In this document: piece by piece, positions 8,848-17,892 of the stretch
How positions within the stretch are numbered: position 1 is the stretch's first letter
Layout: every line of letters begins with the position of its first letter
Assembly: GCA_017615635.1 (NCBI GenBank)
Contig: JAFZZR010000028.1
Span: 1 to 39,161, forward strand
Source of the DNA: Lentisphaeria bacterium
GTDB lineage: Bacteria > Verrucomicrobiota > Lentisphaeria > Victivallales > UBA1829
Direction: 5' to 3'
DNA: 39,161 nt
The notes under the pieces: model-generated
What the model was told of the DNA's origin: nothing
Seen by the model: only the letters and a program-made list of their open reading frames with translations
Database searches by the model: none
Program-made: the position numbers and the translations under genes

Positions 8848-9275
8848 AAATCCAATCTGAAAAACGTGCAAAAAAAAGAATGCCGTTCACCCTTATCGAG
8901 GTTGTCGTCGTCATCGTCATCCTCGTCACCCTGGCCGGCATCGCCACGCCTGTCTACATGAACTATGTGAAGCAGGGACGGATCGGCACCGCGAAAATGC
9001 AGCTGAAGCTCCTGGGACAGGAACTGGACAACTACAAGATCCGCGTAGGGCAGTATCCTTCCGAGTTGCGCGGACTGGTGGAAAATCTGGACGGCCACGA
9101 AAAGTGGGACGGCCCCTACATGAAGAAGATCCCGCTGGACCCCTGGGGGAACGAATATGTTTATGTAGTTCCCGGCGAACATAATACGGACACCTACGAT
9201 CTTTCCTGTCTCGGCGCCGACGGACAGTCCGAAGGAGAAGGGGAGAATGCCGATATCAATAACTGGGACGACTGA
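8844..9275 (+). CDS. gspG: Major pseudopilin GspG
   Basis: 143 residues with a short basic leader, then FTLIEVVVVIVILVTLAGIATPVY, the type IV pilin N-terminal helix with Glu at +5. The C-terminal part has the GspG-specific DPWGNEYVYVVPG and LGADGQSEGEGENADINNWD calcium-loop region, so it is the major pseudopilin. The residue before the expected cleavage is Pro (KKRMP/FTLIE), not Gly, which is unusual for a prepilin peptidase substrate. The start has an AGGAGGT Shine-Dalgarno and overlaps gspF by ATGA. It overlaps gspH by 29 bases. Confidence 0.95.
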   Translation: MKIQSEKRAKKRMPFTLIEVVVVIVILVTLAGIATPVYMNYVKQGRIGTAKMQLKLLGQELDNYKIRVGQYPSELRGLVENLDGHEKWDGPYMKKIPLDPWGNEYVYVVPGEHNTDTYDLSCLGADGQSEGEGENADINNWDD

Positions 9276-9765
9276 AAAGCGGCTTTTCTTCACGCTCCCG
9301 GAAGTCATTGCCGTCATGGCGATCCTTCTCGTGCTGGCCGCCATGGCCGTTCCCATGCTCCGGTCGCCTTCCGCCTCCTCCCGCATGGAAGAGACCGCTC
9401 TCGAATTCCAGGCGTTTTGCGCCCGGGTCCGCTTCCAGGCCGTGGAGAAGGGCGAGGACCGCGCCGTCTGTTTTGATCCGGCCTCGAACGAATTCTTTCT
9501 TTCGGATCCCGCCGATCCCGAAGCCGAACGATCCTCCATACGCTGGAAACTGCCGGAAGGTTTCGAATATTCCCGGGAAACGGCACTGAACGCCGAGCCG
9601 GAAGGGGACAGCGTGGAGCTGTTCCGGTATTATCCCGACGGCGGCGCCTCCGGGACCCGCGTGCTGGTCATGCGGTGCGGCAACGTGCGCCGGGAGTTCC
9701 GGATCTCGCTGCTGACCGGTCTTCTCACCAGCCGAGAACTCGGCGAAGAGGAGGACGTTCCATGA
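9247..9765 (+). CDS. gspH: Minor pseudopilin GspH
   Basis: 172 residues. The leader MPISITGTTEKRLF is followed by FTLPEVIAVMAILLVLAAMAVPML, a pilin-type N-terminus with Glu +5 and Phe instead of Gly at -1. The beta-rich C-terminal domain, with a VLVMRCGNVRREFRIS strand and the ending LLTGLLTS, fits GspH/FimT (general secretion pathway GspH). It overlaps gspG by 29 bases and gspI by ATGA, so the pseudopilin genes are translationally coupled. GspH is a minor pseudopilin near the tip. Confidence 0.88.
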   Translation: MPISITGTTEKRLFFTLPEVIAVMAILLVLAAMAVPMLRSPSASSRMEETALEFQAFCARVRFQAVEKGEDRAVCFDPASNEFFLSDPADPEAERSSIRWKLPEGFEYSRETALNAEPEGDSVELFRYYPDGGASGTRVLVMRCGNVRREFRISLLTGLLTSRELGEEEDVP

Positions 9766-10187
9766 TGGTCCGCCGGAAAAAAGGTTTCACTCTGCTGGAA
9801 ACGGTAGTGGCCGTGGCCGTGCTGGTCATGTCCCTGGGAGTCCTGTTCCAGCTGGCGGCGTCGGCCCGGAAACGGATCGCGCAGGCGGCCGAGGACTGGA
9901 ATACGACCCATCGTCTTCTGGAGGCCGCGGAGTACGCGCTTCTCCACGGGAACGGAGTGGAGACCGTACCCGAACGTTTTTTCCCCTACGAAGACTGCCG
10001 GACAGTCATCACCTGGGAGGAAATGGACGACGTCCACGAACAATACACCATGAACGGGATCGCGGGACAGCCCGAACTTCAGGCCTGCACGATCCAGCTC
10101 TACCGTCTCTCCGACGGCAAGGAACTGGACCGCCTGACGATCGACAGGATCCTCTACGACAATGCGCTCACCGAAACGGAAAACTGA
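9762..10187 (+). CDS. gspI: Minor pseudopilin GspI
   Basis: 141 residues from ATG 9762 (MMVRRKKG), chosen because an upstream in-frame ATG at 9675 lies in gspH and would bury the leader. The leader MMVRRKKG/FTLLETVVAVAVLVMSLGVL is the one fully canonical class III signal among G-J, with Gly at -1 and Glu at +5. Length and position between H and J fit GspI, which nucleates the I-J-K tip complex. It overlaps gspH by ATGA and gspJ by 26 bases. Confidence 0.87.
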   Translation: MMVRRKKGFTLLETVVAVAVLVMSLGVLFQLAASARKRIAQAAEDWNTTHRLLEAAEYALLHGNGVETVPERFFPYEDCRTVITWEEMDDVHEQYTMNGIAGQPELQACTIQLYRLSDGKELDRLTIDRILYDNALTETEN

Positions 10188-10860
10188 AAAGCGGTTCTTC
10201 ACGCTGGTCGAACTGGCCGCGGCCCTGACGGTCGCAGGCTTCGTCGTCCTCATTACCGGTACGGCCGCCATGTCCTTCTGGAAAACCTGGGAAGCGGCGT
10301 CCGGCCTGACCGCCCGGCTGGAAGAGTACAGAAAGATCGATACCGTCATGGATACGCTGGTCCGCAACGCGGTCCCCTTCAACTGGACCGACAGGGACGG
10401 GACCAACGATACCTCCTCGGATCTTCTCTTCGACGGACAGGAGGACGAACTGTTCTTCACAAGTCTCCGCCGTGCCTATGCCGGATCCGAAGGCTCTCTT
10501 CTCTTCGTCCGGATCCGCCTGGAAGAGGACGGCGATCTCGTGGCCGACTGCTCCCTCTTTCCCCGGTTCCCCTGGCTGGTGAATGACGAGGACGACATGC
10601 CCTGGACCCGCGAAGTCCTGGCTCGGAAAGTCCGGTCCGTCTCCTTCCTCTATGCGGACCGCAGCGAGAACGGAGAACTGGAATGGGAAGAGGCGGAGTG
10701 GGACAGAGAAGAAAAAAGCTTTCTGCCTCTGGCGATCCGCATGACTGTGGTCTGGGAGGACGGCACCGAAGAATCCTGGCTCCGCCGGACGGCCGGCAGC
10801 GGCGCCAGCAGCGTGTTCGGCGACAGGATGAGCGCCGCACAGGGGAGCACAACACGATGA
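10162..10860 (+). CDS. gspJ: Minor pseudopilin GspJ
   Basis: 232 residues. Leader MRSPKRKTEKRF is followed by FTLVELAAALTVAGFVVLITGTAAM, a pilin-like helix with Glu +5 and Phe at -1. The rest is acidic, with LLFVRIRLEEDGDLVADCSLFPRFPW and a late EEWLRR-like strand region as in GspJ-type pseudopilins. GspJ binds GspI and GspK at the tip. The gene overlaps gspI by 26 bases and gspK by ATGA. Assignment rests on order and length; pseudopilins diverge strongly outside the leader. Confidence 0.85.
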   Translation: MRSPKRKTEKRFFTLVELAAALTVAGFVVLITGTAAMSFWKTWEAASGLTARLEEYRKIDTVMDTLVRNAVPFNWTDRDGTNDTSSDLLFDGQEDELFFTSLRRAYAGSEGSLLFVRIRLEEDGDLVADCSLFPRFPWLVNDEDDMPWTREVLARKVRSVSFLYADRSENGELEWEEAEWDREEKSFLPLAIRMTVVWEDGTEESWLRRTAGSGASSVFGDRMSAAQGSTTR

Positions 10861-11942
10861 CCCGGATCGCTTTATACCGCAGACAGGCAAGACTCCGCCT
10901 TCGGAGGGAAGAAGGAACCGTCCTGATTCCCGTGCTGGCGGTCATCGTCTCCTGTTCTCTGATCGTTTCCGCCCTGATGGCCCTCTCCCAGCTGGGTACT
11001 TCGGGCATGGCGGCGCACACGCGTCTCCAGAAATCCGCCTATCTCTGCGAAGGCGCTCTCAACCGGGTCCAATGGCTTGTCGCCGCCGACCGGGCCACGT
11101 CTCCCGGCACGTCCCTGCTCTATTTCGATTACGCGGATTACGAATACGAGCGGTTTCCGGCCGACGGCGCGGAGCATGTCATGGACTACCACGGAATCCC
11201 GGTGAAATTCGTCATCACGGACGCCGCCGCCGGACTCGATTTCTCCCGTCTCTACTGCAGGACCACGGTGCGGCGTCTGGCCGCCGATCCCTCGGCCGAT
11301 TCCGAGTATCTGGATCAGGTGGAACAGTTTTCCGAACTCCTTTCCGACTACGTGGATTCCGACGATACCATTGCGGAGGACGGAATGGAAAGCGCCGACT
11401 ATGAAGATTCCGGGCGGAGACCGCTTCCGCGAAACGGCGAACTCCAGTATCGGGAAGAACTCTTCTGGATACCCGGCTTTACCGATCTTTTCCCGCCCGA
11501 CCGCGGCGGACGGCTTTCCTCTGTCCGCGTCATTCCGCCCAATTCCATGATCTCCACCGGCTCTTCGGGACAGGGACAGGGCGGCGGCTCCTCCTCGTCC
11601 AACTCGCTCTTTACGCAGAATCCGAATCTCTTCGGCGCCGGGGATTTCTATCTCCGGTACGTCTGCAAACTGGAAGAGGACGAGCTGGCGCAGGTCCGGG
11701 AAGCCATTCTTCTGTATCAGACGGAACGGGTCCCCCTGCAGGACTCCATCGAGGGAACTCTCTTCACAAAGCTCCTGAACAATTTGAACTGGTCGCAGGG
11801 ACAGACCGTCACCGTGGTCGTCGATCCGGCCGCCGCCGGGAGCGGTCCCTCCAAACGGCTGGCCGCAACCTGGACTGTCTCCGACAGCGCGGCAGGCCCG
11901 ACGGACGGCGTCGTCCGGTATCTGGAGTGGATGTTCTTCTGA
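10857..11942 (+). CDS. gspK: Minor pseudopilin GspK
   Basis: 361 residues from ATG 10857 (MTRIALYRRQ), chosen over an in-frame ATG at 10683 that lies within gspJ. The leader RREEG/TVLIPVLAVIVSCSLIVSALM has Gly at -1 and no Glu at +5, as is usual for GspK. The large globular domain includes FSRLYCRTTVRR, a segment with SELLSDYVDSDDT, and EELFWIPGFTDLF, which resembles the GspK helical insertion that caps the pseudopilus. A Gly/Ser-rich stretch lies at about residues 235-250. It is the last gene of the operon; only 6 bases separate its stop from that of the convergent DUF362 gene, and I see no terminator there. Confidence 0.88.
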   Translation: MTRIALYRRQARLRLRREEGTVLIPVLAVIVSCSLIVSALMALSQLGTSGMAAHTRLQKSAYLCEGALNRVQWLVAADRATSPGTSLLYFDYADYEYERFPADGAEHVMDYHGIPVKFVITDAAAGLDFSRLYCRTTVRRLAADPSADSEYLDQVEQFSELLSDYVDSDDTIAEDGMESADYEDSGRRPLPRNGELQYREELFWIPGFTDLFPPDRGGRLSSVRVIPPNSMISTGSSGQGQGGGSSSSNSLFTQNPNLFGAGDFYLRYVCKLEEDELAQVREAILLYQTERVPLQDSIEGTLFTKLLNNLNWSQGQTVTVVVDPAAAGSGPSKRLAATWTVSDSAAGPTDGVVRYLEWMFF

Positions 11943-11948
11943 CGAAGA

Positions 11949-13007
11949 TCAGAGGCGGATCAATTCGTACGAGCGGCTGCCCGCCCCCGCTTTTTCCGCA
12001 TGCTCCAGCATTTCGGTCCCTTTGAATTTCCGGCCCCGTTCCGCACAGGCATCCCAGCAGGCCTGGTCCACGGCCACCGGATCCAGCGAGGCGAAGATCC
12101 CGATGTCCGGGATCAGCGGGAACATGGGCCGGGGTTCGCAGTCGCATCCGCGGGTGATCACCAGTGCAAAATTCAGATATATGTTCCGGTGGCTGGTATG
12201 GGAGGCCGCTGCATATTCCGCCAGCTTCTCCCGAAACCGCCGCTTCTGGAAGAAGACACCGCTCAGTCCGCGCAGGGAAAGGATGGAGACCGCGTGATGA
12301 GGACAGGCGGAAAAACAGGCGCCGCATCCCAGACATTTTTCATGATCGATCCGCGACACCTCGCCTTTCGCCCGGCCCAGCGTGATCGCCCCGGCCTGAC
12401 AGCGTTTCTGACAGACCCCGCACCGTTTGCAGAGCCAGTTGCGGATCTTCGGCTTGATCCCCATATGCATGGCCAGTTTGCCCCCCTTCGAGGCAAATCC
12501 CATGGAAAGCTGCTTGAGCGCGCCTCCGAATCCGGCCAGCGCATGCCCTTTGAAATGGGAACAGACTATGATCTGGGGAAAATCATCGAACGCCCGGCCC
12601 AGACTGCACGTCCGGAAGTGCTTCCCGGAAATCGGATGAAGCGTCTGCTCCTCTCCGGATTCTCCATCCGCAATGATTACGGGAAGCCGGGTGAAACCGT
12701 GGGACTTCGCCAGTTTCCGGTGCTCCTCGGCGCGGAACCGTTTCCCTCCGTACAGCACACAGGTTTCGATATAGCAGCAGGAAGACCCCTGTTCCTCCAG
12801 CAGATCCACGATCCCGTCGTAATCCGCCGCCGGAAGGAACGTGCGGTTCCCCATTTCTCCGAAATGCACCTTCAGCGCCAGCTTTTTTTCCAGCGTCACA
12901 TGTTCCCGCTCCAGCAAAGCGGCAAAGAGTCCCCGGGCCGCCGCGCTGACTTCTTCCGGACTCGGCTTGTCCTTGACCGGAACGAAATATACCGGCACTT
13001 TTGTCAT
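11949..13007 (-). CDS. DUF362 domain protein with two [4Fe-4S] ferredoxin motifs
   Basis: 352 residues from ATG 13007 (MTKVPVYFVP), preferred over an upstream in-frame ATG at 13061 because AAGGTGAGAG sits just before it. The DUF362 part contains ALKVHFGEMGNRTF, a SHFKGHALAGFGGALKQLSMG segment and IGIFASLDPVAVDQACWD near the end, typical of this family. Two ferredoxin clusters are inserted: Cys193/196/199/203 and Cys225/228/231/235, each C-x2-C-x2-C-x3-C. DUF362/ferredoxin proteins are thought to act in electron transfer, but no substrate is established. It lies 57 bases downstream of the PHP gene, yet has its own promoter-like element at 13041-13068. Confidence 0.9.
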   Translation of the reverse strand: MTKVPVYFVPVKDKPSPEEVSAAARGLFAALLEREHVTLEKKLALKVHFGEMGNRTFLPAADYDGIVDLLEEQGSSCCYIETCVLYGGKRFRAEEHRKLAKSHGFTRLPVIIADGESGEEQTLHPISGKHFRTCSLGRAFDDFPQIIVCSHFKGHALAGFGGALKQLSMGFASKGGKLAMHMGIKPKIRNWLCKRCGVCQKRCQAGAITLGRAKGEVSRIDHEKCLGCGACFSACPHHAVSILSLRGLSGVFFQKRRFREKLAEYAAASHTSHRNIYLNFALVITRGCDCEPRPMFPLIPDIGIFASLDPVAVDQACWDACAERGRKFKGTEMLEHAEKAGAGSRSYELIRL

Positions 13008-13040
13008 ATCTCTCACCTTGCTTTTGAATGCGTTTCCGGA

Positions 13041-13068
13041 AAAGTAGCACGTCCCGCGCAAAAATCAA
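13041..13068 (-). promoter_or_regulatory. Putative promoter for the DUF362 gene
   Basis: On the - strand TTGATT, 16 bases, TACTTT, about 34 bases upstream of ATG 13007. The -35 overlaps the PHP stop codon. Two mismatches per box from the sigma-70 consensus. Confidence 0.5.
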
Positions 13069-13916
13069 CTCCGCCCCAGCTTTTTCAGCATTTTTTCCAG
13101 ATCGCCGTACGGGATCTCCAGTTTCCTCCCCAGCTCGATACCAGGCTGATTCACTCCGTGATAATCGCTCCCCCCGGATTCCAGAAGTCCGAATTCCGCC
13201 GCCACCGCCTTCGCCGCCGCCCGGTCGCTTTCCCTGTACAGCGAATAGCGCGTTTCCAGTCCCGAAAGTCCCGCGGGCACCAACTCCCGCAGCACGCGCC
13301 GCATGGCCGACCGGGTGGATGCGGAAAGGATCGGATGCGCCCAGACGGCAAGACCGCCGGACGCCAGAATGACCCGGATCGCTTCCTCCGGCGTCACGCT
13401 CGCCCGGGGAACATAGCACGGGGCGTTCCGCCCGAGACAGCGGGAGAAGACGTCCCGCATTTCGGAGAAATATCCTTTGGCCAGAAGGACCCGCGCCATA
13501 TGGGGACGACCCACGCTTTCGCCGCCCGCTTCCGCATGGACTTCCTCCTCCGTGATCTCGTATCCGTTTTCCCGGAGTTTCCGGATCATTTCCGTATTCC
13601 GGCGGAGCCGTTCCTCCCGGCGGGCCTGCAGAAACTTCACCAGCTCCCCGGATGTGAAGTCGATGAAGAGTCCGACGATGTGGATCTCCTTTCCGCGAAG
13701 CCTCGTGGAGAGTTCCACGCCCGGAATGCCGAAAAAGCCCTTTTCCTCCGATGCCCGCAGAAACTCTTCCAGTCCGGAGACCGTGTCATGATCCGTCAGC
13801 GCGCCCGCCGCGAGACAGGAAGCGCACATCTTTTCCGCCAGTTCGGATGGCGTATCCGATCCGTCCGATGCCGTGCTGTGCGTATGCAGATCGATCCATT
13901 TTTCTTCGTCCGGCAT
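13065..13916 (-). CDS. PHP-domain phosphoesterase (TrpH/RNase AM type)
   Basis: 283 residues from ATG 13916 (MPDEEKWIDLHTHS), chosen because GGAAGGGAG precedes it and the longer frame adds non-conserved residues over the promoter. PHP metal-binding motifs are present: DLHTHSTASDG near the N-terminus, LTDHDTVSGLEEF, GVELST, GRPHMARVL, VWAHPILS and a C-terminal GGSDYHG. This pattern and length match the TrpH/YciV family, metal-dependent 5'-3' exonucleases/phosphatases acting on short RNA or nucleoside 3',5'-bisphosphates. Substrate in this organism is inferred only. It has its own strong promoter upstream and may be followed by the DUF362 gene. Confidence 0.9.
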   Translation of the reverse strand: MPDEEKWIDLHTHSTASDGSDTPSELAEKMCASCLAAGALTDHDTVSGLEEFLRASEEKGFFGIPGVELSTRLRGKEIHIVGLFIDFTSGELVKFLQARREERLRRNTEMIRKLRENGYEITEEEVHAEAGGESVGRPHMARVLLAKGYFSEMRDVFSRCLGRNAPCYVPRASVTPEEAIRVILASGGLAVWAHPILSASTRSAMRRVLRELVPAGLSGLETRYSLYRESDRAAAKAVAAEFGLLESGGSDYHGVNQPGIELGRKLEIPYGDLEKMLKKLGRS

Positions 13917-13948
13917 TTTCCGTACTCCCTTCCTGGTGCTTTCACAGA

Positions 13949-13976
13949 AAGATACGCCGGTTTTCCAAAATTGCAA
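13949..13976 (-). promoter_or_regulatory. Promoter for the PHP gene
   Basis: On the - strand TTGCAA, 16 bases, TATCTT, ending about 33 bases before ATG 13916. The region 13917-14046 otherwise holds only the short gap to the preceding glycoside hydrolase; I see no convincing terminator in it. Confidence 0.65.
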
Positions 13977-14046
13977 GCCGGAACTTTTTTTGTTCACACC
14001 GAATATCAGTCTTTCAAGAGGCCGACACTTTTGCAGCCGCATCGTT

Positions 14047-17000
14047 TCAGTCTTCAGCCTGCTTTTTTATGCCGATGAGAATGAAGCTGTTTTCCGGTAT
14101 TGCGAAGTCCTTCAGATCGGCAAAGGACAACGGACGGTCATTCCATAGCTCCTTTATTTCGACTTTGCTGTTGTCCAGTCCGAGCTTCGCCCAGTCAACA
14201 GACAGCGCCGCCTTCTGATCCTCCCTTCCGAGATTGCCGACGATGATCAGATGAGAATAATCCGGGTGTTTCAACCTGTACCAGGAGGCAAAGACGTGCG
14301 GGGAAGCGGATCGGACGGCATCGTTGAACCAGTAGCCGAAGAATACGGCGTCATCGAGATTCAATTCCAAGCGGATTTTCCAGAATTTTGCTACCGCCCG
14401 GTTGTTGATCCAGTCGGAATCCACCGTGAAATCATGAAGCCAGGCGCTGGCAAACGAGCGGACCGCCATCGCTTCTCCGTTCAGTTCTTTTGCACGCGGC
14501 TTCAATTTGTCCATGAAGAGGACACGGGAAATCTGGTTGCATCGGATGACCGCCGCGCCCCGCACCACAGGGCTGTATGCGTACTGCAGTTCGGCGAGCG
14601 GGATCTCGCTGTAGAAGTGGTCCGGATCGTTACCGTAGAGCCAGACGAATTCTTCTCCGGGATACCACAGATCGGCAAAATTGTGGGCGATCGGGTTGAA
14701 ATAGTTGTGGGCGTGAATGAAGGTTTTCTTCCCGTGCCTGTGACTGATTTTACAGATCCGCATGAGATAATGCCTCAGGCTCATTGCGGTGGAATCGCAG
14801 TATTTCTGCCCGAACGCATCCGTCCCGCCATGCCCGTGGTGTTCATTGTCGCAAGTTCCGACATTGGAAATATCGTAATAGATTCCGCCCAGTTCGGGAA
14901 AATCGGCATAGAGTTTTTCGAGTCTGTATGCCATCAGGTCGGCAATGCCTTCCCCGCAGCAGTGAACGAGGTCGATTGTATCGTTCCCGTGCTTGATTCC
15001 AGTCTGCATGTATCCCGGATTGGTGCGCCATTCGGCCAGAAAATAATCCCATTCGTCATCCAGTTGACTGATGCCTTTCGGCTGGTGGTATGGAAACAGT
15101 TTGATGCCTTTCCGACCGTACGGAATGATCCACTTCTCCCGGAATTGATCCGGGAACCGCATGCGGTGTCCGGCATAGCCGTAAACGGCATCTTCCCGGT
15201 TGCATCCGGCCGTGCTTGAAATTTGGATATTCTGGTACGGATTCCCCATATAACTCCCTTCACGGACGGTCCGGAATCCTTTCGGCGGACGCTTTCCCGG
15301 CGTAGCCATGAAGGCCAGAGAGTACTTTGCACACTGATTCAGCGTAACCGGCGCGGCAATGATGTTGAGCGTTACCTCAACATTTTCCTTTCCGCGGCGA
15401 AGAACCGTGGTTTTCTCTGTGCCCTCCACAAAATTGGCGCCGGAAAGCGGCTGCCACATCATGCCGGTAACATGTCCGGTAAGCCAGGAGGCATCGGCGA
15501 GATTGAGCTTCTTTTCGATCTTGCCGTCCTTGTCCCAGGGCGTAGCGATGAAACCGCTGTGCAGACGGGAGAGAAAGCATTTTGCGGAATGATCCGGCAC
15601 GCTCCATTGAAGATGCATATCGCGAATGTCCTTCGATGCCGATTCCGGGGTCATGGTGAAATCCAGTTTCCACAATCCATCGAACCACAATTCTCCGCGC
15701 CAGTCGAATATCAGGCCGGAACATTCCCCCTTGCCGGAAAGCACCACGTAATCATCGTACTTTTCCTCTATGCGCAGGGCCCGCCAGGAGACAGACACGC
15801 CATCAATGGTCAGCACCGGCTGGGAGTACAGAACACTCTCTCCGCGGGAAAACATCTTTGCGGGGAAGGGGGAGTTGTTGAATTCATACAGGCGGTCCAG
15901 GATTTCGAAGACTCCGTTTCCGCAGTCGTTTACGCGGATCCATGGATCCGGCACGGTGTGATCGAGCGCGACATGCTTCCGATACGGAGTCATATCCGGC
16001 ACCCGGAACGGGAGAGCTGTCTGCAGAGCCTGAGGCCCCTCGACGGAAACGGCGATTTCGTATTGTCCGGGGGCAAGTCCGGACGGCAGAGGAAACTGGA
16101 TTTTGGAGAGAGTCTCCGGCTTGAAATCCGCGGAGGAAAATGTGCTGCCCTCCTTTGTCAGAGCGATGTGCCCGGAATACGTTTTGAGGTTGTTCAGTAT
16201 ATCCGGCCCGGCGTTGCCCAGATCGATTTTCAACTCGATGAAGCCCTCCGAGGGATAGGGTTTTGCGGAAACGCTCAAGGGAGATTCAACAGCGAACTCC
16301 AGATTATAGGAGAAGACGTTTTCCGCACTGATTTCCAGCAGGTACTTTCCCGCGGGAAGCTGTTTCGGAAATTTTCCGTCCGTTTCCGGTACCGGTTCTC
16401 CGTTGACGGTCAGGGTTACGGGCAGAGTTGTACGGATTTTCGCATCCAGACTGCCCTTGTAGATATCACCGAGAGATTCGAGGGAGACGCAGGAGGAATC
16501 ACCGGAAAAAATGACGGAACTGATGCCTTCCTCGTCTCCCGGATCGCCGTTCCAACCCATGAAGTAATGAGGAATACTGGCGAAGTTGAGCGCCCGGAAG
16601 TTGGCCCGGCGCTTCGTCCCGGCCACAGGGTTGTCCAGCGAAGAAAGGGGAATGGAGATTTCCGCGCTCCAGCCCTTGTCCAGAATTTTTGCGGCGCCTT
16701 TCGCTCCGCTGTTCCATTTGCGGTCTCCGTTTTTCGCATCGAGGATCGCCCCGTTGGCGTTGATGCAGAACCAGAGCTTCTGTTCCTTCGCATCCCGCAT
16801 GAAAAATTCGAAAACATCGTCGTCGAAAATATCCTGATCGTCGGCAGTCATCACCCGTTTCGTCACGGGCAGATCGGTAGTGAACCCGATAAGCAGATTT
16901 TCCCCGTCGGTCTTGATCCGCATGGCCGTCTGATTGCGCATTTTGTGGTTTTCGATCCGGTACGCTTTCATCAGCGGCATGCGGGCCGCATCGGCATACT

Positions 17001-17847
17001 CTGCGTCGCCGACCGTACCGTCCAGCGTGATGCAGGACGCTCTGGGAACAGTCAGTACCGGCGGCGGGAGTTTCCGCTTGACGGAGGGTCTTCTGGCCTC
17101 GTAGAGGGCGAGAATTTCCGCAGACTTCAGACAGCGTCCGTAAATGACAAGTTCATCCATGGCAGTCCGGTCTTCCGCAGAGGTATGGAACCGATGAAAC
17201 AGATTTCCGATTCCGATGGCGCCGCCGTGTTCCGCCCCGGGCAGAGGCTTTGGCTTGTTGAATTCTTTACGCGGGATAGCCGGATGGACATTTCCCGGAG
17301 CATACTTCTCCGGAAGTCTGCCGTCAATGTACACCGCCATGGAATCGGAATCCCAAACCGCCGTGACCATGTGCCATTTTTTGTTCAGCCAGTCCGCCGC
17401 ATCGACCTTGGCGTTGACGGATTCGGAACCGCCGGGATACTGGAGATAAACGCAGACGAACGGATTGGATTCGTACTTGTAGACAACCAGACGGAAATTT
17501 TTCTGCGCCGCTTCAAAAAACACCTGTGTACGATTGTCCGTAAAGCGCCAGTTCTCCGCGCTGACCCAGAAATTGACCGTCCCGTGTTCGGGTGTGAAGT
17601 TCTTTTCCATTTCGTAGGCGCAAAACTCGCTGCCGTTGAGACAGAGTGCATTGCCCTGTCCGTCGATTCCCGGATGCATGCGCAACTGAAGATCGGAGTG
17701 AAAATTCTTCGATCCGGGATTGCCTCCGGCGAAGTCCGCCGTTACGTGATAGGTATCGAATTTCACACGAAAAAGCAGCGCCGGCTCGTCCGCTGCCGAT
17801 ACGATGACGAGACAGAGCATCCCCAGAATGGAAAAAACAATCCTCAT
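14047..17847 (-). CDS. Large secreted LamG/CBM9-like glycoside hydrolase
   Basis: 1266 residues from ATG 17847 (MRIVFSILGMLCLVIVSAADEP), which has AGGAGAG eight bases upstream and gives a clean signal peptide ending around SAA/DEP. Domains by eye: a concanavalin-like LamG jelly roll (about 20-255, with GTVNFWVSAENW, WHMVTAVWDSDSMAVYIDGRL and a final IYGRCLKSAEILALYE); a CBM9-like domain (about 265-440, with ITLDGTVGDAEYADA, WSAEISIPLSSL and ALNFASI); Ig-like segments; and a C-terminal catalytic TIM-barrel region with GIKLFPYHQPKG, GGIYYDISNVGTCDNEHH and HRHGKKTFIHAHN. The layout resembles the DUF6067/GH123-like large enzymes of PVC bacteria, but I cannot fix the GH family. It is the last gene of the LacI-pseudopilin operon and a likely T2SS cargo or outer-surface enzyme acting on complex glycans. 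Confidence 0.75.
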   Translation of the reverse strand: MRIVFSILGMLCLVIVSAADEPALLFRVKFDTYHVTADFAGGNPGSKNFHSDLQLRMHPGIDGQGNALCLNGSEFCAYEMEKNFTPEHGTVNFWVSAENWRFTDNRTQVFFEAAQKNFRLVVYKYESNPFVCVYLQYPGGSESVNAKVDAADWLNKKWHMVTAVWDSDSMAVYIDGRLPEKYAPGNVHPAIPRKEFNKPKPLPGAEHGGAIGIGNLFHRFHTSAEDRTAMDELVIYGRCLKSAEILALYEARRPSVKRKLPPPVLTVPRASCITLDGTVGDAEYADAARMPLMKAYRIENHKMRNQTAMRIKTDGENLLIGFTTDLPVTKRVMTADDQDIFDDDVFEFFMRDAKEQKLWFCINANGAILDAKNGDRKWNSGAKGAAKILDKGWSAEISIPLSSLDNPVAGTKRRANFRALNFASIPHYFMGWNGDPGDEEGISSVIFSGDSSCVSLESLGDIYKGSLDAKIRTTLPVTLTVNGEPVPETDGKFPKQLPAGKYLLEISAENVFSYNLEFAVESPLSVSAKPYPSEGFIELKIDLGNAGPDILNNLKTYSGHIALTKEGSTFSSADFKPETLSKIQFPLPSGLAPGQYEIAVSVEGPQALQTALPFRVPDMTPYRKHVALDHTVPDPWIRVNDCGNGVFEILDRLYEFNNSPFPAKMFSRGESVLYSQPVLTIDGVSVSWRALRIEEKYDDYVVLSGKGECSGLIFDWRGELWFDGLWKLDFTMTPESASKDIRDMHLQWSVPDHSAKCFLSRLHSGFIATPWDKDGKIEKKLNLADASWLTGHVTGMMWQPLSGANFVEGTEKTTVLRRGKENVEVTLNIIAAPVTLNQCAKYSLAFMATPGKRPPKGFRTVREGSYMGNPYQNIQISSTAGCNREDAVYGYAGHRMRFPDQFREKWIIPYGRKGIKLFPYHQPKGISQLDDEWDYFLAEWRTNPGYMQTGIKHGNDTIDLVHCCGEGIADLMAYRLEKLYADFPELGGIYYDISNVGTCDNEHHGHGGTDAFGQKYCDSTAMSLRHYLMRICKISHRHGKKTFIHAHNYFNPIAHNFADLWYPGEEFVWLYGNDPDHFYSEIPLAELQYAYSPVVRGAAVIRCNQISRVLFMDKLKPRAKELNGEAMAVRSFASAWLHDFTVDSDWINNRAVAKFWKIRLELNLDDAVFFGYWFNDAVRSASPHVFASWYRLKHPDYSHLIIVGNLGREDQKAALSVDWAKLGLDNSKVEIKELWNDRPLSFADLKDFAIPENSFILIGIKKQAED

Positions 17848-17868
17848 GACCGTTTCTCTCCTGTTTTT

Positions 17869-17889
17869 CAGCACGGATTTTCTGTGCCG
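17869..17889 (-). other. Intercistronic hairpin between pseudopilin and hydrolase genes
   Basis: On the - strand a six-base-pair stem (including one G-T pair) closes around an A-rich loop, starting 3 bases after the pseudopilin stop and ending just upstream of the hydrolase Shine-Dalgarno. No U-tract follows, so it looks like an RNA-stabilising or expression-tuning element rather than a full terminator. Confidence 0.45.
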
Positions 17890-17892
17890 CTC

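Noticed and set aside
12000-14078. 692-codon + strand frame across the DUF362 and PHP genes
   Set aside because: Both - strand genes have conserved metal-binding and ferredoxin motifs; the + strand frame is a shadow.
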